NCBI GenBank assembly: GCA_030180135.1
Contig: CM058230.1
Coordinates: 25,008,067 to 25,072,066 of the forward strand
Length of the DNA stretch: 64,000 nucleotides
Direction of reading: 5' to 3'
DNA from: Orychophragmus violaceus
Taxonomy: Eukaryota; Streptophyta; Magnoliopsida; Brassicales; Brassicaceae
The position numbers and the translations under genes are program-made. This document shows, in pieces, positions 55,633-64,000 of the stretch. A model generated the notes under the pieces. The model had not been told where the DNA came from and did no database searches. It saw nothing but the letters and a program-made list of their open reading frames with translations. Positions within the stretch are counted from its first letter, which is position 1, and the number at the start of each line of letters is the position of its first letter.

Positions 55633-56725
55633 ATCTTGTTTCCTAGACATTTGGTTATGTACTCTTTGACTCTTTCTTTTTATTTTCTCTTGAGTCAGTT
55701 TGATGTTTTATTGAGTCTATGTCAGTACTCATACTCTGTGATTGATGTATTTTGATTCTAAGACTATCTGTTGCTTTGATTTTTGCGTTGTCTTTGGTAT
55801 TTGTAGGTTACATGCTGAGTTTTAGTGATTTATCACGGAACAGATGTTGTCTGCCAAAATATTTCAGTACACACGCAGTGCGTCGATCGACACGGTCCTG
55901 AGTGTCGATCGATTCACCCATCTGTCGCTTTGCATTGATCGTTGCGGTCATGTGCAGCTTGCAGATAATCTATGACTATTATAAAACCCAACATATACCA
56001 GCCTACTGAGGATACCCATATCACTTCAAGTATTCAGAGAATCCATTACTGACTTCACCCTTAACTTGACTTAATTTTTCTCACCTAGGGGCTTGATATA
56101 CTTTGAGTCGGATTCCTCTGTTGGTTCTGATACAGCTTGTAAACCCGTCTAAGTACGATTCCCTTCTCCCCTTCCTTAAAGTAAAAAAAGGAGATAAATT
56201 GTGGATAAGCTAATAGCTTCGAAGTGATCACGGGAGTGGTAGAGACCCATATTACATCATGCGCATTCATGGAATGTTTCCAAAGTATTGCCCCGATTAA
56301 AAATGGAAGAGCACTGATAAAAAAAATGATACCCAATACGGAAAAATCAGATGCTAAGGAAGGAAAAAGAGAAGAAAGAAACCAGAAAATGATAGTATGG
56401 TGGTCAGGTGCTAAGAGTAAAAGTCCGTGTGTTCTTTGATCGATACTCCCTAGGTGAGACCGCACTTATTAGCTTATAGAAGTCAATGTGGTGAATTTGA
56501 ATACTCTTAATGTGATTGCGGAGTTTAGTCAGGACAATTGCTAAGTGTGGGGGAAGTATATGTTGGCCTTGATGTCTGCAGGTACATTTTTCATGTGGCT
56601 TACTAAGGGGAATCTGAGTGTGGTGCTTCTACGATGAAACGAGTTTCTGAAGTTTTCAAACTTCTTCACCTCATTTTTGTTTTCTGCTTTGCTTGAGGGA
56701 AAGAAAAGACTAAATGTGGGGGAGC
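55633..56725 (+). other. Ath-D 3' noncoding region
   Basis: No gene. Modules at about 55882-55917 and a partial one at 55933. Polypurine tracts AAGTGTGGGGGAAG (56543-56556) and AAATGTGGGGGAG (56712-56724, at the LTR edge). Matches window positions 1-500 reversed over 56010-56460. Confidence 0.75.
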
Positions 56726-57921
56726 TGATATATCATTGTTTTTACCTGTTTTAAGCCATGATATAAGTATATAATAGAGTATTTTGTAGTGTATTTCGAA
56801 TGTTTTCAGATGCTTATTAGGATTGCACATGTTTGGAGGATTTTGGAAGATATTGAAGATTTTGTTTTGGCAAGATCTGGAACTAAAGCCGTGATGAGAG
56901 AAACAGAGATTCTGAGTTCGGACTGAGCATCGATTGATGCAATCCTGTGTCGATCGACACATACCACATATCGCAACATTCCAGCGCATTAATGAATATT
57001 TGCTTAAGTTGCAGTTTTGACCCAAAAGTTCTAGTATTTACAAAAGTGACCCAAGACTTGGTTAGCACTTTATATTAGGTTTTTGTGTTTTGTTTAGTTT
57101 ACACTTTCATACTTTTAGCTAGAGACACTTTTGAGAGATTTGGGGCTGATCATTCCTTGTACTGCTTTTTGGAGAAGATTTCGAACCCCTTTTCTTTCTC
57201 TACTCTTCTCTTAATGCAATTTATTCATATTATGATTTTTGTTTCATTGACCATGTCTGAGTAGGTTCATTATTCGTTTTAAGGTTTCTAATTAGGGATT
57301 TCATGACTTGTTAGATTAAATCAATCAGTTAAGGATTCATAACATGTTAGTTCTTCAACCTGAATTGTGCTTAAGGCTAGTTTCTGACGTGATCACTTGG
57401 AATCTAGATCTAGGGTTTATAAATCTATACGAAAGTATAATTTAGAGTCTGGTCTATTTAGGTTGAGCAATTTAATTATTTGCAAAGAAATTTGGTTTAA
57501 TCGAATTGTGAACTAATCGAACCTGCACTCAATGCTAGCTTAATCGGTTAGGAATTGCAAAGAAATTTGGATTTATAGGGTTTTGACTTATTGAATTCTC
57601 GCAACGAAAGTTGGTTAGTTATATATTTGTGTTTGAGTTCTAAAACGGTTCTTAATTCGATTATGACTGATATTTGATCTGATTGGCATGATTTCTTGAG
57701 AACGCCCTTGACCTAGCTCTTTTAGTATTTGAAAACAAACCGATGTTTGCTTCTGATTTACTTTCTATTTTAGTTTAGTATTCTTGATTACATTGCCTAG
57801 CTTAACTCGATATTCTATAGTCTATCTAAGATCTCTTGAGTCTCTGTGGTTCGACCCCTAAATACTACATTTGCCTGTGCACTTGCAGTGTAACTTAGGA
57901 AATTAAACTATGAGCATATCA
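56726..57921 (+). repeat. Ath-D 3' LTR
   Basis: 1,196 bp from TGATATATCATTG to GAGCATATCA, followed by the AAGAA duplication. Module at about 56930-56964. Confidence 0.92.
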
Positions 57922-59369
57922 AAGAACTGGTTGAGAAGACAGCTTTTGGGTAACATAAATTAGTTTTTCAACATTTTCATTTGGAAAAAAAAGCTAACAT
58001 CAATTAAATGCATTGGATGATGGGTTTATTAGAAAACTCAAATAAGATATTTACATAACCAAACGAAAAACTGCTCTAGTGGATGGACACAAAAGTATTA
58101 AATACAAAAGTATCCATATTGTTTGATGACGATGGACAATACAGTTCTTTATTCTTGTGGTTACGTTGGGTATAGTAATTCAGTGGATGGTTTACGGATC
58201 ACTGAATCCATAATGTTTACATACATGGATAAAATACAATTAGTATACTAACATGTCAACATAACGGTATAACATAAGTGCGTTTAAATCTAAAATCAGG
58301 GACAGGATCGCGTTGAAACTCGTTGTTGTTCACCATTGGCGAATACTTGTTCTTTGCCATTGGCTTGTTCTACGTCATTAGAAACCTATCCATTTGACTA
58401 AACAACTTTTTAAAAGTTGTGATCGTTATACATTAAGCATAATCTAACTCATTATATATTCAAATAATATAAATATTGCAAAAAATTAATATTTTTTATC
58501 AAATTAAGAATATGCCTAGTGAAATTGTTTAATACATCTTCTTAATCCAACTTATAGTAGACAAAAAAAATTAATAGTATAGATAATCAAAATTGATTAA
58601 TTTATTTTTCAAACAGTTTTATAATGGTTTAAATATATATATTTTTGTTTATTTTATAGTAAATAAAATATTTTTTAATAAATAATAATAATAGATACGA
58701 AATTAGTAATTATTTTTTTTTAAATCAAGAAATTTAAAATATTTTTGTAAGATTTTTTTTTATTAGAAATATATTTTATATTTATATTTGAAACAAAAAG
58801 GATATTAAAAGATGTTATGAATATATTTTGAATAAAACCATAGAGAATATTTACATTAAAATGTAGTTAATTATATTTTAATAAATTTTAATAAAAATAC
58901 GAAACTAATAATTATTTTTAAGAAATAAAAAATATTTTTTAAGATGTTATTATAATATAAAATATATATTTATATTTAAAACAAAATATATTAAAATAAA
59001 TATTTAAGATGTCATTATATTATATTTTTGAATAAAATTATTAATTAGAAAATATATTTAACATGACTCACATATAGTCTATTTTTATTAAATCCAAATG
59101 TGCCCTTAAAGATTAATAAAAATACATATTAATTCTCGTGGCACAAACCGTAATAAACACATCAACTAAATGTTAGATTCTAAAAACCTTTATGTTTTAA
59201 TAGTATAGATAACTAATTCCACTGAATTTTATTCTTCTAATAATAGGCCATCCATTTGCACCCTCAATTTTATTTCACTAATTCCACTAAATACAACCAT
59301 TTGCACCCTTAGTTGTAAATTTGGCATATGTGCAATGTAAATCTCTTTTGTGATTTTTATAACGAGAAA
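57922..59369. other. AT-rich intergenic sequence
   Basis: This is the right flank of the Ath-D insertion, so its first part was once next to 31360. No frame or RNA gene is visible. The motif AATAGTATAGATAA occurs at about 58575 and 59200 and resembles inverted 5' ends of Arabidopsis-type Helitrons, so older Helitron debris is possible. Confidence 0.55.
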
Positions 59370-59614
59370 CTAGATTTTGATCCGCGCTAAAAAAGCGCTG
59401 GTTTATGTTAAAAAAAAATTATCTTAAGTTTATATTTTTATACATTAAGTTTCAATTGAATTTATATTAAGTGAAAAACATATTGATATAGTGTTAAATG
59501 TGAGAAGAATTTAATAAGTTTTGTTTTTCTTTTGATATTATTTTATTATTTTTTAGTAGTCGTGTCTTATTGTTATTTTTAGTACATATTTAGTTTAAAT
59601 TATTGTTGTAGCAA

Positions 59615-59623
<9 letters not shown>

Positions 59624-59664
<41 letters not shown>
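59624..59664. repeat. (TA)n microsatellite
   Basis: About 20 TA units after a short CA run; a second shorter (TA)n tract is at about 59740-59757. Confidence 0.95.
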
Positions 59665-59665
<1 letters not shown>

Positions 59666-60925
59666 CTTAATTCAACTTGTACCTGTGATTTCAACCCGTG
59701 ATTTCACTATTAAAAATTTGCTAAAATCAATATTTTGGTATATATATATATATATATAATTGTTAGATTCGATCTATTAGGTTTTTGATTTAATTGTATA
59801 GTTATAATTGTTTGTTTTGAATAGTATAATTTTAACGCGTGATTATGAATTTATAAATAATTTTAATATTTTATAAAATTAAGAATATATCAATTGAAAT
59901 TGACAAATGCATCTTTTTAACCCGTTTTCCTGTAATCAATTTTTTTTTTTGATAATATTGATAATTGAAATCGGTTAATCTATTTTCAATATGTTATTTA
60001 TTTTATAATGGTCTAAATATAAACATTGTTATGTTAATTTAGTAGATCAAAATTTAATTAAAATTATCTTTAATAATTTATTATTTCAATAAAATTTTAA
60101 ATTTAAAACAAATTTTGTTTAAACATTTTTATTACACATTCAAACCCAAAGATACATTTTGTAATAACTAATTTTTTATTCTACATTTTTATATAAATAA
60201 ACTTGCCAGTAAAAACATATTGTGGATCAATGTATATAGTAATTAATATTTCTTTTGACTTTCAAAAATGATATTAATTAGATTATTTAGAAATATAAAT
60301 ATTTTAAATAACCATGTTCATTCATAAATATGTTTTAAATATAAAAAATTAACACAAATCAAATTTTTCAGCCCGTATTAGTTTAAGTAAGGCCCAAAGT
60401 TAAATCCTTTGTAATTACCCTTAAAATAACTTCTGGCCCAAAATTTATTTCGCAATTAAATTATCGAAAGCAAAAAAAAAAAAAAAAATTAAAAAAGCAC
60501 TTTACTATTCCTTATCTTTTCGGATACCTTATCCGATCCAGATTTTTATTTTCTTTCAAGAGAGTCGTCTCGGACAAACCAAAGAAAATCACTGTCTTTT
60601 TACTTAGTTTGAAAAGGTTTTGGTAATAAGAGTTGATAGATTCTACAAAAAAAAAAAAAAAATCAGGTTCTTTGGCGAAATCATATATTACCCGAAGCTT
60701 TTCATGTTTTAGATCGATCAATCATTTTTTGCATGTAACTCAGGTAGATCGATCTTGGCTTTTCCTTTGCTATTAATACTCCCATTTTTATTAGGAAACT
60801 CGTTTTGAAACTCTAGATCTTCTTAACTATCAAGCTCACGATTTCTCGGATCCAACCAGTAAAGTTCATTATTTTTTTCGGTTGCTATTTTTTTGATTAT
60901 ATGTGTTATTCTTCAGTGGTTTGAT

Positions 60926-60993
60926 TTTGTATTTCTACGAGTTTTGTCTTGGTCAATTTTTCGATTTGTATTTCTACGAGTTTTGTCTTGGTC
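60926..60993. repeat. Tandem repeat, two copies, 39-bp period
   Basis: A 29-base block beginning TTTGTATTTCTACGAG (60926-60954) recurs exactly at 60965-60993. It lies inside Hel-1, in sequence that resembles a plant leader or intron. No gene function is shown. Confidence 0.9.
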
Positions 60994-61734
60994 GGTTTTT
61001 TCCTGTGATGCAGTAGTTGCTTCATCCCACTGCTGATTCCTTTGTTGTTTTGTATTATAGTCACAATCAGATGAGAACTATAGTGTTTTGATTACTTGGT
61101 TTCTCTTCTTTCCGTTTAACCTTCCTATTTATCTCACTTAAATTATATTTCGATTTGTTAGATCGGCTCGATCTCCGTTCAAGATCGTTAGCAGATTCAC
61201 AGATCATCTGGACATTTCTGCTATCCATAACAGCTTTGCGTATGGATTGAAATTTCTTTTTTTCCTCATCTTATATAGTTGATACCATGACACCCGTAAA
61301 ATTAAGCTCTGGGTTCGCCACTGGTCAGCTCGATTATGAACGACCGTAAATTCGCGTTTATATTTGTGGTGAGCCTACATATTATTAAAAGCTCATGTAA
61401 ATATATACTAAAATGGTCAAAAAGGAATGTAACCGATACTAAAATGGTCCAATAAGGATTGACAAAATAGGTCAAATAAGGAATGTAATTAACGGCTGAG
61501 ATTAGAACATAACATTGTATTTTACTCGACCGACACGATTAAAAAACAGGTCCGTGTGTTGACCCGTTTGTAAAATTGGGTCTACCGAATTTCTTTTTGT
61601 ATATCTAATTTTTTAATATCAAAATATCCTTAATGAATCCCAAAAATAACAAATAAAATCAGTGGTATGAATTGTAATATACCACATGAACATAACGTAA
61701 TTTAAAAAAGAGTCACATGTTTTAATAATATAGA

Positions 61735-62500
61735 TATATTAGGTTGATTAAGTAATTTAATAAAACGAAGAATGAAAACTTATAAAATTTATTAATTATT
61801 ATCAGCATACATAAAAAGATAATTATCTTGCAATTAGTATATGTTCCTATAACAAAATGTATCATACCACCAAAACATTCCTATTGTGGGTTGTTTTATT
61901 TGGGAAACAACTAACATTTTCTACAAAAAAAAAAAATTAGAATGTTATTGGGATAAAGACATAATTTATCAAATAAGTTAGGTTTAATGATTTTATTATA
62001 TTAAATTAGGTGGAACTTTATGCTAAGAGTAAGTAAAATTTCATACTTTAGTATTTAATGTGAAATAAGATTTATTTTGTTCAAAATTATACAAATACAC
62101 TTTTTAAGATTATTTAAAATTCGAAAATTTTATAAACAATCTAACATTTGAAGTATAGTCAGTTTATCTACCATTTTGGTCAAAAGTTATGGTTGAAATT
62201 AGAATATATTATTATTTTAGTAAATCATCTCATATTATTGTGTGTTAATATTATCAGTGAAGTGTAAAAATTACAAAGTTTAGTACAATAGATTTTTTAG
62301 TTTTTCTCTTTAAATCTTTAAATACTAATGTTCTCTTTTGAGGAGTTTTCACTTTATTTCAATTATATAAATTATATTTGTTAAATTTTGTAATCTAATT
62401 ACTATATATATATATACACATATTTATGTATTAAATGATTATTTTAAATAGATTTAAACGAGTTGACAACAAAAAACAATGTTAACAGTTTTTCACTATG
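61735..62500. other. AT-rich sequence, no gene seen
   Basis: Very AT-rich, without frames or recognisable repeats apart from homopolymers. It may include the outer part of the Cop-3 LTR, whose left end I could not place. Confidence 0.6.
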
Positions 62501-63119
62501 CTTAGTGTTATTGAAATTATAAATGCAAATCAATTAATCGGTTTGACAAAAAATTGTTTACGCGATAGAGAAGAGAGAATACAAATGTAAATAATAGTAA
62601 TATAAAAATTTATTTTACGGTTACTTATTCTTTGATGTATAAACAGATTGTAGAATGATATAGGTTTGCTAAGCAATCTGCTAAGACGGAATTTATTCCC
62701 TACGCGGTGCTCGTAGCTTTTTGGATTTCTATCTTGCAGGATACAACTATCGATCTTCGTATTATGCATCCTACGAAGAACCTTGCAAACTATACTTTGT
62801 GTTTCCAGAAAATATTTGAAGAAGAAGAAGATAATTGTTATTGTTGATTTTTTTTTGTCCTCTCCACCATGTATGGTGATCTATGGTGGTGTTTATATAA
62901 TAAACCAAAGAGTGTTTCCAACCAATGTGTCATTTCATAATGGTATCCTTTGATAATGGTATCGCTTCACAAATGTGTTTTTTCACAAAGATGACCTTTC
63001 ACAAATGTAACCTTTCACAAATATGACATTTCACAAAAATGTCTTTTCATAAGTGATAATGATTTACATGTTTTATATAAATATTTATGTAATTAAATAC
63101 ATTAAATAAAACTTAAACA

Positions 63120-63275
63120 AATGGTACCTTTTCACAAAGACACAATGGTTCTAGAGAGTATTTATTTAATTAAAATAAATTAAATAAAACTCCAACAATT
63201 GGTTCCCTTTCATAAAGACACAATAATTCTCATAAGTATTTATTTAATTAAAATAAGTTAAATAAAACTCCAACA
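63120..63275 (-). repeat. 78-bp tandem duplication at the Cop-3 LTR start
   Basis: Two copies ending AAACTCCAACA at 63197 and 63275, about 85-90 percent alike by eye, so the LTR terminus exists twice. Confidence 0.8.
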
Positions 63276-63847
63276 ACACTCCCAATTTTCTATTCAAACC
63301 CTATAATCCCACATTTGAATATAAAATAAGTTTTTTATTTCTCAAAAATAGATTCTATATACATCGGAAAATGTGTCTTTTGGACATGAACCTTTCCTAG
63401 AGACATTTATCGGATTTACTTTATGGGTAATAAACTAAAGTCTTGAATTACCATATTTTATAGTAAACCGAGACAATAAGTGAAACTATATATCATCATC
63501 ACATTTCTTAGTTTATACGGTTGTGTTCATTTTGGACATGAACATTTCCTTACTTCGTGAGAGCTCTAGAGAATTTAGCCATATCAATTCTCATAGGTGA
63601 GACCCGACACCACTCTCATATAGGTAACATTAATTAAGGATAATCCATTTTATCCCACTTTTAGAAAAGATATTAATGTTATTAAGAATAAAGTACTCAT
63701 CCCTTAATCATCAACAGAAACACATTTATACTTCATAGGGATGAGAAATGTGTATTTCTCCCTTGCGTCTTCCTCAGTCAGTTTGCCTCTTGAACCTAAA
63801 CCATGGGATCTCCAATGTTTTAGGTAAGGTTTCCACCAAGTGGTGAC

Positions 63848-64000
63848 TCATTGTGTTGGCTTTAAACCCATTCCCCTCGAAGTGAATACAACTTGGTCTT
63901 TCGGTAGGCTTTTTGTCAAAGGATCAGCCAAGTTTTCCTTTGATCTAATATAATCCAATGTTATCACCCCATTGGAAAAGCAATTGTCGTACTGTGGCAT
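63848..64000 (-). CDS. Cop-3 RNase H C-terminus (partial)
   Basis: Fifty codons at the window edge read FSNGVITLDYIRSKENLADP, then LTKSLPKDQV and RGMGLKP before the stop. This is the conserved end of copia RNase H, which degrades the RNA strand during reverse transcription. The start lies outside the window. Relative to the usual ending, the frame stops early after RGMGLKP, which may be a small deletion. Confidence 0.85.
   Translation of the reverse strand: MPQYDNCFSNGVITLDYIRSKENLADPLTKSLPKDQVVFTSRGMGLKPTQ

Larger units (their letters stand above)
31366..57921 (+). mobile_element. Ath-D, Athila element expanded to 26.5 kb by nested insertions
   Basis: The outer boundaries are supported by LTRs of the same family (31366-32498 and 56726-57921) and the 5-bp duplication AAGAA (31361-31365 and 57922-57926). 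Own content in order: 5' LTR, primer site, broken gag, open protease block, start of reverse transcriptase, [Ath-E insertion with loss of most of pol], integrase fragment, [Ath-C insertion], spacer, broken ORF1, 3' noncoding region, 3' LTR. Every frame except the protease block is damaged. The two LTRs differ by indels, so this is the oldest insertion of the nest. Confidence 0.9.
59370..61734 (-). mobile_element. Hel-1, candidate non-autonomous Helitron
   Basis: On the minus strand the 5' end reads TCTATATTATTAAAAC (61734 downward), the usual Arabidopsis Helitron start, and is preceded by A. The 3' end has the hairpin AGCGC, five-base loop, GCGCT (59384-59398), then ATCAAAATCTAG ending at 59370 and followed by T. 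This fits TC...CTAG termini and A/T target insertion. There is no RepHel frame. Inside are an A-rich stretch, a (TA)n tract and a 39-bp tandem repeat. Boundaries are by motif only. Confidence 0.65.
62501..64000 (-). mobile_element. Cop-3, 3' end of a Ty1/copia element (runs off the window)
   Basis: Minus-strand order from the right edge: end of RNase H, about 570 bp noncoding, polypurine tract TTGGGAGTGT (63276-63285), then an LTR starting TGTTGGAG at 63275 and extending left. The LTR contains about eight degenerate 16-17 bp units of TTTCACAAANATG (about 62925-63060) and a transcribed-looking region near 62700-62830. Its left terminus is unresolved. No paired-palindrome module is present, unlike Cop-1 and Cop-2. 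Confidence 0.7.

Noticed and set aside
60512..60721. 69-codon minus-strand frame in AT-rich sequence
   Set aside because: A poly-T run supplies its Phe stretch. No domain, and it lies inside the Helitron candidate.
60710..60755. AGATCGATC sequences at about 60713 and 60746 as further palindrome modules
   Set aside because: The outer bases do not fit the GYRWCGA half-site and the spacing is 33 bp, outside the 20-23 bp range of real modules.

Overview
The window is a dense nest of plant transposable elements, most likely from the Brassicaceae. The evidence for that family is inference from element content: Athila-type Ty3/gypsy elements with a tRNA-Asp primer site and an ATHILA ORF1 protein, Ty1/copia elements with initiator-Met primer sites, an En/Spm (CACTA) transposon and an Arabidopsis-style Helitron end. 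I found no complete host gene, no tRNA or rRNA gene and no CRISPR array. Element names used here (Ath-A to E, Cop-1 to 3, CACTA-1, Hel-1) are mine.

Layout. 1-7455: Ath-A (minus strand) has an open gag-protease frame, an open ATHILA ORF1 and one LTR, but no reverse transcriptase or integrase. 7456-13126: two truncated chromovirus-like LTRs with about 1.3 kb of unassigned sequence between them; one carries a dense cluster of W-box motifs. 13127-30759: Ath-B, a dead gag split by Cop-1 (14765-30326, minus, target duplication ATTGG). Cop-1's 3' LTR is itself split by CACTA-1 (14850-23550, target duplication GAA). 30770-31365: remains of a small non-transposon gene. 31366-57921: Ath-D (plus, target duplication AAGAA), a 26.5 kb span that contains Ath-E (35841-40962, minus) and Ath-C (41732-53191, plus, target duplication GCAAC). 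Ath-C in turn holds Cop-2 (44360-51732, minus, target duplication TTAAA). 57922-64000: AT-rich sequence with Hel-1 (59370-61734) and the 3' end of Cop-3, which runs off the right edge.

How the parts work. CACTA-1 looks close to autonomous: its transposase gene assembles from six exons into an unbroken frame of about 1,100 codons, and its second gene has nine exons with a single 1-nt frameshift. The Athila copies form a deletion series (gag-pro plus ORF1; gag-pro only; ORF1 tail only; dead gag), so any movement would need enzymes supplied from elsewhere.

The most interesting signal is a repeated paired-palindrome module. It consists of two 14-bp near-palindromes built from the half-site GYRWCGA, set 20-23 bp apart start to start and often followed by GCGATTT. 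About 50 copies lie in LTRs, leaders, spacers and coding linkers of both the Ty3/gypsy Athila elements and the unrelated Ty1/copia elements. I see none in the CACTA element, the chromovirus-like LTRs or the Helitron. One copy sits as an in-frame 54-bp insertion in Cop-1 integrase, flanked by a 6-bp repeat. I do not know of a description of this module.
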